A DNA stretch of 8,577 bases, taken from assembly GCA_005885025.1 (NCBI GenBank), contig VAYC01000060.1, positions 7,790 to 16,366 on the forward strand. The letters run 5' to 3'. Of the stretch, positions 1 to 5,052 are shown in pieces; within the stretch, counting starts at the first letter, position 1; each line of letters starts with the position of its first letter. Position numbers and translations under genes: made by a program. The notes under the pieces are model-generated. The model was not told the origin of the DNA, did no database searches, and saw only the letters and a list, made by a program, of their open reading frames with translations. Origin of the DNA: Actinomycetota bacterium (GTDB lineage: Bacteria; Actinomycetota; UBA4738).

Positions 1-218
1 TGATCCTCGACGCCGAGCTGCCCAACGAGGACGGGTGGGGCGTCCTGAAGCAGGTCCGAAAGGACTCGGCCCTCAAGAACCTCAAGGTGATCGTGTTCAT
101 GGCGGCGAAGGGGGAGACGGCCCAGCTCGTCCTGATCCCGGTCGACGCGGAGCTTCGCCGGCCATTCACCATCGGAGAGCTGCTGGAGGCTGTGCATCGG
201 GTGGTCGGAGAGCCGTAG
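1..218 (+). CDS. Response regulator receiver domain, C-terminal part (partial)
   Basis: The reading frame is open from the left edge and ends at TAG 216-218; the first full codon is at position 3. The visible 71 residues read ILDAELPNEDGW... and end with RRPFTIGELLEAVHRVV, which matches the second half of a CheY-like receiver: phospho-acceptor Asp (third visible residue), the beta-4/alpha-4 region, then the beta-5 P-F motif and last helix. No output domain follows, so it is either a single-domain regulator or the C-terminal receiver of a larger protein whose start lies outside the window. Two signature residues look changed: the Ser/Thr after beta-4 reads F-M-A, and the conserved Lys before Pro is Arg. 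The alpha-4 loop also seems a few residues short. The fold assignment is fairly secure; signalling competence is doubtful. Confidence 0.75.
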   Translation, partial: ILDAELPNEDGWGVLKQVRKDSALKNLKVIVFMAAKGETAQLVLIPVDAELRRPFTIGELLEAVHRVVGEP

Positions 219-332
219 GAAATTAGGTGGCGGCACCGAACGGCATTGGGGGGAGCGGCCGCATTCTTTCCATCGACCCTGCCCGGTGCCCGCTTGAGCG
301 GCCGACCGCGACGAGACGTTTCGGCCGGCTCC

Positions 333-338
333 TACACT
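333..338 (+). promoter_or_regulatory. Candidate -10 element TACACT for a leaderless transcript
   Basis: TACACT fits the TANNNT pattern and ends 7 nt before the ATG at 346, so transcription would start at or one base before the start codon. No Shine-Dalgarno sequence lies in between and no convincing -35 box was seen 16-18 bp upstream. The rest of the 127-bp gap (219-345) shows nothing I can name. Confidence 0.5.
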
Positions 339-345
339 GGCAAGC

Positions 346-1179
346 ATGCCCGAGCTTCCCGAAGTCCAGGCTCTGTCCGAGCGCTTGAGCGACGCCCTGA
401 CCGGCGCCCGATTCGCCGCCGTGGAACCCCTGGCCTTCTCCGCGCTCAAGACCGTCGCGCCCTCTCCAGAAGTGCTGGTGGGACGGCGGGTGGAGGCCGT
501 CGGCCGGCGGGGGAAGTTCCTGATCTTCGACGCCGAGGACCTCCGGATGCTCGTTCACCTCTCGCAGGGCGGGCGCATCGACCTGCTGCCCGCTTCGACC
601 GGTGGCCGGCCGCGTGGCGGCGTGGTCCGATTCCGCTTCGACCGGGAGCCGGTCGTGCTGGTCAAGGAGTTCGGCACCGAGCGGAAGGCCGGGTGGTGGG
701 TCCTCGCCTTCGGCGACGACGGGCCGCTGGCAAAACTGGGTCCCGAGCCGTTCTCCGAAGAGTTCCAGGACCTCGTCCTGAATGGTTCAGACTCCGGCCG
801 CATCCACGCCATGCTTCGTGACCAGCGGCAGGTGGCGGGCATCGGCCGTGGCTATGCCGACGACATCCTGCACCGGTCGAAGCTCTCGCCCTATCGGTCG
901 CTGGCGTCGCTCGAGCGGCCCGAACGAGAGCGGCTGCTGGAGGCCGTGCGAAACGTGCTGTCGGAGGCGCTCGAATCGGAGCGTCGCAGGACGGGCGGCC
1001 TCGCCGCCAAGCTGGGAGATCACTTCGCCGTGCACGGACGGTACGGGACACCGTGTCCGGTCTGTGGCGCGGACCTCCGCCGGGTCTCCTATCAGTCCCA
1101 CGAGGTGACCTACTGCCCGAGCTGCCAAACCGCCGGCAAGATCCTGGCCGACCGCAGGCTCTCGCGGCTGGTCCGGTAG
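346..1179 (+). CDS. mutM: Fpg/Nei-family DNA glycosylase/AP lyase
   Basis: Base-excision repair enzyme expected to remove oxidised bases and cleave the abasic site by beta/delta elimination. The 277-residue protein starts MPELPEV, giving the catalytic N-terminal Pro2 and Glu3. Lys57 (GRRGK) matches the conserved catalytic-site lysine. The helix-two-turn-helix region is about residues 160-176 (DQRQVAGIGRGYADDIL), and a zinc finger has Cys237, Cys240, Cys257 and Cys260. About 17 residues follow the finger, longer than in E. coli Fpg. By eye, several classical Fpg residues differ: the H2TH Asn is Arg169, the intercalating Met position is Gln74, the R-x-F loop reads E-R-K-A-G-W-W (112-118), and the zinc-finger Arg position is His. 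This suggests a divergent Fpg/Nei clade, so 8-oxoguanine specificity should not be assumed. The start is fixed by the N-terminal proline; the upstream TACACT suggests leaderless translation. Confidence 0.93.
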   Translation: MPELPEVQALSERLSDALTGARFAAVEPLAFSALKTVAPSPEVLVGRRVEAVGRRGKFLIFDAEDLRMLVHLSQGGRIDLLPASTGGRPRGGVVRFRFDREPVVLVKEFGTERKAGWWVLAFGDDGPLAKLGPEPFSEEFQDLVLNGSDSGRIHAMLRDQRQVAGIGRGYADDILHRSKLSPYRSLASLERPERERLLEAVRNVLSEALESERRRTGGLAAKLGDHFAVHGRYGTPCPVCGADLRRVSYQSHEVTYCPSCQTAGKILADRRLSRLVR

Positions 1180-1182
1180 CAT
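1177..1182 (+). promoter_or_regulatory. Candidate -10 element TAGCAT overlapping a stop codon
   Basis: TAGCAT ends 9 nt before the ATG at 1192, and its first three bases are the TAG stop of the glycosylase gene. No ribosome-binding site is visible between it and the ATG. The same hexamer recurs before three other starts in the window, which supports it as a promoter element rather than chance. Confidence 0.4.
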
Positions 1183-1191
1183 TCCGCGCCG

Positions 1192-1392
1192 ATGTTCACC
1201 TGGCACTATCTGGACGAGAGTGGCGCCGAGCTGGGAACCTCGCACGCGTTTCCCGACCAGGCCTCGGCCGAAGCGTGGATGGGCGACGCGTGGTCCGGCC
1301 TCCGGGAGCGCGGCGTGGAGGACGTCGCGCTGATCGACGAGGAGCGGGGCCGCCGAATCTATCGGATGGGGCTGGCCGACGAACCCGCCTGA
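1192..1392 (+). CDS. Small conserved protein of unknown function (66 aa)
   Basis: The 66-residue acidic protein starts MFTWHYLDESG and ends YRMGLADEPA, with a central A-x-A-W-M-G-D-A-W segment and a G-V-E-D-V-A-L-I-D-E segment. From memory it resembles a family of small actinobacterial hypothetical proteins with the outline W-x-Y... A-E-x-W-L-G... G-V-x-x-V-x-L; no function is known to me. It is soluble, with no signal peptide or membrane segment. It lies 12 nt after the glycosylase stop on the same strand, but its own TAGCAT element could give a separate leaderless transcript. Its stop faces that of the GroES-like gene with only 4 bases between them. Coding status is supported by the tight packing and family-like pattern. 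Confidence 0.72.
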   Translation: MFTWHYLDESGAELGTSHAFPDQASAEAWMGDAWSGLRERGVEDVALIDEERGRRIYRMGLADEPA

Positions 1393-1400
1393 AGCTTCAG
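1389..1400. other. 12-bp perfect palindrome containing both convergent stop codons
   Basis: CTGAAGCTTCAG reads the same on both strands. It holds TGA of the plus-strand small gene (1390-1392) and TGA of the minus-strand GroES-like gene (1397-1399), separated by AGCT. It is too short, with no loop, to be a convincing terminator hairpin, and no T-run follows. Confidence 0.6.
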
Positions 1401-1759
1401 AGGTATTGCCCGGCCAGCGGGTCCTTGCGGTCGGAGGCGATCGCCTGCACGTCGCGCTCTCGCAGCAAGAGGAAGGCCTCGCCTCGGATGTCCACCTCGA
1501 GGCCGGTCTGGGGAAGGAACAGCACCCGGTCCCCCGCCTTCAGGTTGCGGGTCTCGGGGCCGGTCAGGACGACGTCCGACCACACGCACCGCTTCACGTG
1601 GCTGGCGGCTGTGGCCGGGATCACCAGCCCACCCTTCGAGCGCCGCTCGGTCTCATCGGGCATGCGCACCAGGACCCGGTCCGCGGTCAGCCGAATGTTG
1701 TCGACCGCCTCGGCCTCCGCGGCTTGAGGCTTGACCTGTCGAAGCTTGGCCCGGGGCAT
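1397..1759 (-). CDS. groES: Divergent GroES-like (Cpn10) co-chaperonin paralog
   Basis: The 120-residue protein has about 20 extra N-terminal residues and then a Cpn10 fold. The segment I-R-L-T-A-D-R-V-L-V-R corresponds to the usual I-x-P-L-x-D-R-V-L-V; S-K-G-G-L-V-I-P sits where GroES has its GroEL-binding mobile loop; then come A-G-D-R-V-L-F, E-V-D-I-R-G-E-A-F-L-L-L-R-E-R-D-V and a tail ending GQYL. Canonical GroES is about 95-100 residues. No groEL is adjacent, so this looks like the stand-alone GroES paralog I recall from Actinobacteria, whose partner is unclear. The reading frame is open up to 1882, but ATG 1759 is preferred because TACAAT lies 10 nt upstream and homology starts after it; the longer version would also run into the divergent methyltransferase gene. 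Confidence 0.85.
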   Translation of the reverse strand: MPRAKLRQVKPQAAEAEAVDNIRLTADRVLVRMPDETERRSKGGLVIPATAASHVKRCVWSDVVLTGPETRNLKAGDRVLFLPQTGLEVDIRGEAFLLLRERDVQAIASDRKDPLAGQYL

Positions 1760-1769
1760 CTCGTTAGGG

Positions 1770-1775
1770 ATTGTA
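1770..1775 (-). promoter_or_regulatory. Candidate -10 element TACAAT (minus strand)
   Basis: Read on the minus strand, TACAAT ends 10 nt before the ATG at 1759, leaving at most a few bases of leader. It is close to the sigma-70 consensus TATAAT. No -35 box was recognised. Confidence 0.5.
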
Positions 1776-1822
1776 CGGGGACATCCTGGCGGGGCATGAG
1801 CGAGTTCGAGGGGAATGGCCGG

Positions 1823-1828
1823 TATCAT
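1823..1828 (+). promoter_or_regulatory. Candidate -10 element TATCAT that decides the start of the methyltransferase
   Basis: TATCAT ends 7 nt before GTG 1836, the same spacing as at 333-338 and 6859-6864. An in-frame ATG at 1815 lies upstream of this hexamer and so would not be in the transcript. The ATG has GAGGGG nearby, but only 1 nt before it, too close for a normal ribosome-binding site. Confidence 0.45.
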
Positions 1829-1835
1829 CCCGCCC

Positions 1836-2693
1836 GTGCCGACCGTTGACGAAGTCGTCCGTGAAGCCGAGCGCCGGCTCAAGGCCTCGGAGGCGATCGA
1901 TCACCCTCACCGGGGGCGCGAGCGCGACGACGTCCTGGAGCTGATGGAGTTCGTCCTCGGCAGAGAGCCATCTCTCGATGAGGAGCTCACGGGTCCGAAG
2001 CTGGCTCGTGTGAGGCGGCTGCTGGCGAAGCGAGAGACCGGCTGGCCCGTGGCCTACCTGACCGGGCGATCGGAGTTCGGGGGTCTCGAGCTCGAGATAC
2101 GCCGGGGCGCCTTCATCCCGCGCGAATCGAGCGAGTTCATGGCGGAGCAAGCCATGCGGCGGCTCCGCAGGCGGCCACATCCGGTCTATCTGGACCTCGC
2201 CACCGGGATCGGGCCGGTTGCCTTGGCGGTGGCGGCCAAGCTCCGACGGGCCCGCGTTTTCGGCGTCGACGTGTCATCGAAACCACTGTTGCTCGCCCGG
2301 AGGAACGCTCGGCGGCTGCGTCTGCGAAACGTCGTGTTCCTGCGCGGCGACCTGTTCGATCCCCTCCCTGCAGACCTGGTGGGTGGGGTCGATGTCGTGA
2401 CGATCCATCCTCCCTACGTCGGACGGTCCGAGGTCCGGACGCTTCCCGAGGAGATCCTCAGGTTCGAGCCGCCGGAGTCGCTGACCGATTTCTCACCGCG
2501 GGGCGATCGCATCGTGCGTCGGGCGGCCACCGAAGCGCCGACGTGGCTGCGGCCCGGCGGCTGGTTGTTGGTGGAGGTGAGCCCGGACCGCTCTCGCCGG
2601 GTGGCCTCGATCCTGCGTCGCGCCGGCTTCCAGGACGTGCGGAGCACTTCGGGCCCCGTTCCGGTGAGCCGGGTCATCGTCGGGCGTCGCTAG
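1836..2693 (+). CDS. PrmC/HemK-like class I methyltransferase with HPPY motif
   Basis: The 285-residue protein has the two-part layout of PrmC/HemK, which methylates the Gln of the GGQ motif in release factors. The helical N-terminal domain contains R-R-L-L-A-K-R and P-V-A-Y-L-T-G-R-S-E-F, followed by F-I-P-R-E-S-S-E. The Rossmann domain has SAM motif I at 117-126 (VYLDLATGIG), then F-G-V-D-V-S-S, R-G-D-L-F, and a C-terminal G-G-W-L-L-V-E-V. The hallmark NPPY, whose Asn holds the target amide, is HPPY here (191-194). The following segment is rewritten too (F-S-P-R-G-D in place of G-x-D-G-L), suggesting a subfamily rather than one sequencing error; whether it acts on release factors is uncertain. 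GTG 1836 is chosen because TATCAT precedes it by 7 nt; ATG 1815 would add seven residues. It shares its last four bases with the convergent ChrB-like gene. Confidence 0.85.
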   Translation: MPTVDEVVREAERRLKASEAIDHPHRGRERDDVLELMEFVLGREPSLDEELTGPKLARVRRLLAKRETGWPVAYLTGRSEFGGLELEIRRGAFIPRESSEFMAEQAMRRLRRRPHPVYLDLATGIGPVALAVAAKLRRARVFGVDVSSKPLLLARRNARRLRLRNVVFLRGDLFDPLPADLVGGVDVVTIHPPYVGRSEVRTLPEEILRFEPPESLTDFSPRGDRIVRRAATEAPTWLRPGGWLLVEVSPDRSRRVASILRRAGFQDVRSTSGPVPVSRVIVGRR

Positions 2694-3133
2694 ATCCTGC
2701 CCGAGCCTTCGGGCTGCCGGCGAGCCCACTGGTAGAGGGCGTCGTAGAGGGGGAGCTGGAGCGCGAGCGATCTCTGGTCGTCTGCCTGCATGTCTCTGAA
2801 TCCCTCAGCGATGGCCAGCAAGCCCGCTGACTGCGGCGTGGCGTCGATCTCGCCGTCGATGTCCGCGCCGTGGACGATCGCCGCGATCCGGCGGACGGCG
2901 GCATCCTCGATCCCGAACTCCTCCACGAGGACCTCGAACGTGCACTTGCCGTCGCGGTGCGTGAACTCCGCGCCCGGAGCGTCGAACGAATGCGCCTCGT
3001 GTTCCTTCGCATAGGCGAGCACGTCGTCGGCTGGGACGTAGACGATCTCTCCCCCTGGGTCGATGAACCGCAGGATCAACCAGGGGCAGGCGATGCGGTC
3101 GGTCTTGGGACGGGATCGGGTCACCCAGCGCAT
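2690..3133 (-). CDS. ChrB C-terminal-domain (chromate resistance-associated) protein
   Basis: The 147-residue protein is nearly all one domain matching the C-terminal domain of ChrB. It starts M-R-W-V-T-R-S-R-P-K-T-D-R-I-A-C-P-W-L-I and continues R-F-I-D-P, V-P-A-D-D-V, F-T-H-R-D-G-K-C-T-F, I-V-H-G-A-D and L-Y-D-A-L-Y-Q-W. The N-terminal domain of full-length ChrB is absent, as in the many short stand-alone versions. ChrB is linked to chromate resistance and sensing, but short homologues are common without chrA and are uncharacterised; no chrA is visible here. There is no signal peptide or membrane segment. It is divergent from the molybdate regulator/permease operon across 80 bp, which hints at oxyanion handling (inference). 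It converges on the methyltransferase with both stops inside CTAG at 2690-2693. Confidence 0.85.
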   Translation of the reverse strand: MRWVTRSRPKTDRIACPWLILRFIDPGGEIVYVPADDVLAYAKEHEAHSFDAPGAEFTHRDGKCTFEVLVEEFGIEDAAVRRIAAIVHGADIDGEIDATPQSAGLLAIAEGFRDMQADDQRSLALQLPLYDALYQWARRQPEGSGRI

Positions 3134-3142
3134 CTGCCCGCC

Positions 3143-3148
3143 AGCCTA
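3143..3148 (-). promoter_or_regulatory. Candidate -10 element TAGGCT (minus strand)
   Basis: On the minus strand, TAGGCT ends 9 nt before the ATG at 3133, the spacing also seen before 1192. A second candidate on this strand, TATGCT (3200-3195), would give a leader of about 50 nt. Confidence 0.35.
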
Positions 3149-3173
3149 CCCTGGTTCTTGTCACGGAGGGTGC

Positions 3174-3204
3174 GCATAGGTGCTTCCTGTGTGTAGCATA
3201 GGCG
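3174..3204. repeat. Direct repeat GCATAGGyG, two copies 22 bp apart
   Basis: GCATAGGTG (3174-3182) and GCATAGGCG (3196-3204) match at 8 of 9 bases, with starts 22 bp apart, about two helical turns. They lie between the divergent ChrB-like and HTH-TOBE genes. The first copy covers the expected -35 region of the plus-strand promoter, and the second overlaps its TAGCAT element. This placement suits an operator for the adjacent HTH-TOBE regulator, though MerR-type proteins usually bind inverted repeats, so the regulator assignment is inference. Confidence 0.45.
3194..3200. promoter_or_regulatory. Two-way candidate -10 element TAGCATA
   Basis: TAGCAT (3194-3199) reads toward the molybdate operon and ends 14 nt before ATG 3214, leaving a leader of about 8 nt with AGGCGG-like purines. 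The reverse complement of 3195-3200 is TATGCT, also a TANNNT element, reading toward the ChrB-like gene. The shared 7-mer could fire in both directions. Confidence 0.4.
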
Positions 3205-3213
3205 GCTCAGGCC

Positions 3214-3651
3214 ATGGCGCGATCGCAGGAACCGAATCCCGGCAGCGATCCCGACCGGCTCTTGCCGGTGGGGCAGGCCGCCCGAGCCCTCGGCATCAGC
3301 CTGGACACGCTCCGCCGGTGGGACCGGGAGGGACGCATCCGGGTCGTTCGAGACCGTGCCAACCGCCGGATGGTTCCGGCCTCGGAGGTGGAGCGCCTGG
3401 TGGGGCGGCCTCCGCGGCCGGCCACCGGCTCGAGGCTCTCTGCCCGCAACCGGCTGGCGGGAGTGGTGCGCAACGTGCAGACGGACGGCGTGATGGCCGT
3501 GGTCGAGATCGAGGCCGGACCGTACGTCCTGGCCGCCGCCATCACCCGCGACGCGGTGGAGGAGCTGGCCCTGGCTCCTGGCGTCACGGTGGTGGCGACC
3601 ATCAAGGCCACGTCGGTCATGGTGAGTCGCGAAGAAGGCCCGGCCCGATGA
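3214..3651 (+). CDS. MerR-type HTH plus TOBE/Mop molybdate-responsive regulator
   Basis: The 145-residue protein has two parts. Residues about 15-63 form a MerR/excisionase-like winged HTH (LLPVGQAARALGISLDTLRRW, then G-R-I-R-V-V-R, N-R-R and P-A-S-E-V). Residues about 76-138 form a single TOBE/Mop domain starting S-A-R-N-R-L-A-G-V-V and ending V-V-A-T-I-K-A-T-S-V-M-V. Ser76, Arg78, Thr111 and Lys131 line up with oxyanion-contacting residues of ModE-type Mop domains (by eye). Mop domains bind molybdate or tungstate at subunit interfaces, so this is probably a metal-sensing DNA-binding protein. Its stop overlaps the start of the MOT1 permease as ATGA, indicating translational coupling and a regulator-plus-target operon. 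A stop codon at 3199-3201 in frame makes ATG 3214 the first possible start. It may autoregulate through the repeats at 3174-3204. Confidence 0.9.
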   Translation: MARSQEPNPGSDPDRLLPVGQAARALGISLDTLRRWDREGRIRVVRDRANRRMVPASEVERLVGRPPRPATGSRLSARNRLAGVVRNVQTDGVMAVVEIEAGPYVLAAAITRDAVEELALAPGVTVVATIKATSVMVSREEGPAR

Positions 3652-4847
3652 GGCGGCAACGGTTCCGGATCGGGATCGGAGAGGTCTCCGGGTCGGTCGC
3701 CGACCTCGGGGTGCTCGTGCCGCTGCTGGCTGCGCTGGTCCTGGTGAACGGCCTGGATGCCGGAACCGTGCTGCTGGCGGCGGGGACGCTGGTGATCGTG
3801 GCGGGCGCCTGGTCCGGCATCCCCTTCCCCGTCCAACCGTTGAAGGCACTCACTGCCGTGGCGGTGGCGGATCGCGTGGCCCCCGGAGTCATCCATGCCG
3901 CCGGGCTCGAGATCGGCGCATTCTTGCTGCTCCTTTCGATCAAGCGGGTGGCAGAGGTGGTTTCCCGCCTCTTCACCAAGACGGTGATCCGCGGGCTGCA
4001 GCTCGGCGTCGGGATCCTCCTGGTCATCTCCGCGGAGAAGCTGGTTCGGAACCCGCCTTCGGTCTTCCGGGGCACTCCCTCCTCTCCGTGGCCGGTGATC
4101 CTGGCCGTCGCCGGGCTGGCCGGCGTGATCTGGGCAGCAGCGCGGAAGAGGTATGTCGTGGCCCTCTTGATCCTCCTCGCGGGTGTGACGGCGGGCATCG
4201 CGGTGGGCCATCCCTCGGTGGGAAGGCCGTCCTTCCATCTGCCGGCGTTGGGCTTCCCCAGCCGCGGTTCGCTGTTCGCGGCGTTCTTCCTGCTGGTCGT
4301 CCCTCAGCTTCCGCTGACGTTCGGCAACGCGGTGGTGGCGGTGACGGACTTGGCGCACGAGTACTTCGGACCGCGGGCGACGGGCGTGACGCCTTCTCGG
4401 GTCTGTCTGTCATGCGGGATCGCGAACGTAGCGTCGGCGCTGGTGGGAGGAATGCCAATGTGTCACGGAGCTGGAGGGCTGACCGCGCACTATCGGCTGG
4501 GGGCCCGGACAGCAGGCATGAACCTCGTCCTGGGTGGGGGCCTCCTGGTCCTCGGTCTGTTCTATGCCCCCCAGGTCTTGACGATCCTGGGGCTTCTTCC
4601 CGTGTGGGCGCTCTCGGCGTTCCTCGCTTACGCGGGGCTGCGTCACGCCATGCTGGCGACTGACCTCGCGGATGGCGCCTTTTGGCTGGCGGTGGTAGGT
4701 GGCGTGACCGGCGCCGCGTTGGGCAACCTTGCCATCACCACGGGGATGGTCATGGGAGCGGAAGGCCTCCTCTTCCTTTGGGCGCGTCGGACCCGGAGCC
4801 GCGCGTCCAGCCCGCAGCGCGCGGAGGCGGTCGAGCGATCGGGGTGA
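3648..4847 (+). CDS. MOT1-family molybdate (sulfate-like) permease
   Basis: The 399-residue integral membrane protein has about ten hydrophobic segments and the marks of the MOT1 branch of the SulP-related superfamily: G-E-V-S-G-S-V-A-D-L-G-V-L-V-P near residues 11-25, P-V-Q-P-L-K-A at 61-67, L-T-F-G-N-A-V-V-A-V-T-D-L-A, and G-G-M-P-M-C-H-G-A-G-G at 267-277. MOT1 proteins import molybdate; selectivity against sulfate cannot be read from sequence. The C-terminal STAS domain of classical SulP transporters is absent, as expected for MOT1. The frame is open further upstream, but ATG 3648 is chosen because residues before it are not membrane-like and it overlaps the regulator stop by four bases. 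The preceding Mop-domain regulator strongly supports molybdate as substrate. No modABC genes or molybdenum-cofactor genes are in view. Confidence 0.9.
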   Translation: MRRQRFRIGIGEVSGSVADLGVLVPLLAALVLVNGLDAGTVLLAAGTLVIVAGAWSGIPFPVQPLKALTAVAVADRVAPGVIHAAGLEIGAFLLLLSIKRVAEVVSRLFTKTVIRGLQLGVGILLVISAEKLVRNPPSVFRGTPSSPWPVILAVAGLAGVIWAAARKRYVVALLILLAGVTAGIAVGHPSVGRPSFHLPALGFPSRGSLFAAFFLLVVPQLPLTFGNAVVAVTDLAHEYFGPRATGVTPSRVCLSCGIANVASALVGGMPMCHGAGGLTAHYRLGARTAGMNLVLGGGLLVLGLFYAPQVLTILGLLPVWALSAFLAYAGLRHAMLATDLADGAFWLAVVGGVTGAALGNLAITTGMVMGAEGLLFLWARRTRSRASSPQRAEAVERSG

Positions 4848-5026
4848 GACTCGTTGCGATGCTCTCGGGTCTGATTCTGGTCGCGGTCGGCATCGTGTGG
4901 ATCCTCCAGGGCTTGGACCTGTTGAAGGGCAGCTTCATGACCGGACACTCGTTCTGGGCCTGGATGGGCGCGCTAGCCGTTCTTCTCGGGCTGCCCCTGG
5001 TGGCGCGAGGTACAAGGAGAGGCTGA
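4844..5026 (+). CDS. Small two-helix membrane protein of unknown function
   Basis: From GTG 4844 the protein is 60 residues. One hydrophobic helix (L-S-G-L-I-L-V-A-V-G-I-V-W-I-L) is followed by a short loop G-S-F-M-T-G-H-S-F-W-A-W and a second helix (M-G-A-L-A-V-L-L-G-L-P-L-V-A), with a basic tail (R-G-T-R-R-G). The G-S-F-M-T-G-x-x-F-W-A loop resembles a small conserved membrane-protein family that I recall from Actinobacteria and other phyla; its role is unknown to me. GTG 4844 overlaps the permease stop as GTGA, so coupling to the molybdate operon favours it; TTG 4853 or ATG 4859 would shorten the tail only. It could be a transporter accessory subunit or merely a co-transcribed neighbour. 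Confidence 0.72.
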   Translation: MRLVAMLSGLILVAVGIVWILQGLDLLKGSFMTGHSFWAWMGALAVLLGLPLVARGTRRG

Positions 5027-5040
5027 GGACGGCCAGCCGG

Positions 5041-5046
5041 TAGCAT
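5041..5046 (+). promoter_or_regulatory. Candidate -10 element TAGCAT with exact leaderless spacing
   Basis: TAGCAT ends 6 nt before ATG 5053, so the predicted first transcribed base is the A of the start codon. No ribosome-binding site could fit. The ATG inside the hexamer (5045) opens another frame and is not the gene start. Confidence 0.5.
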
Positions 5047-5052
5047 GACCTC

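Noticed and set aside
256..263. GCGGCCGC palindrome in the first intergenic gap
   Set aside because: Such a palindrome is expected by chance at this GC content and shows no relation to a promoter or hairpin.
1406..1849. 147-codon open frame on the plus strand
   Set aside because: It is antisense to the GroES-like gene and lacks any family pattern; the minus-strand reading gives a clear Cpn10 domain.
1760..1882. Longer GroES-like protein starting upstream of 1759
   Set aside because: The added residues are Ser/Arg/Pro-rich without homology, would lie upstream of the TACAAT element and would overlap the divergent methyltransferase start.
3207..4358. 383-codon open frame on the minus strand
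   Set aside because: It lies opposite the HTH-TOBE and MOT1 genes; its translation is low-complexity Arg/Gln/Gly/Pro-rich, typical of a GC-rich antisense shadow.
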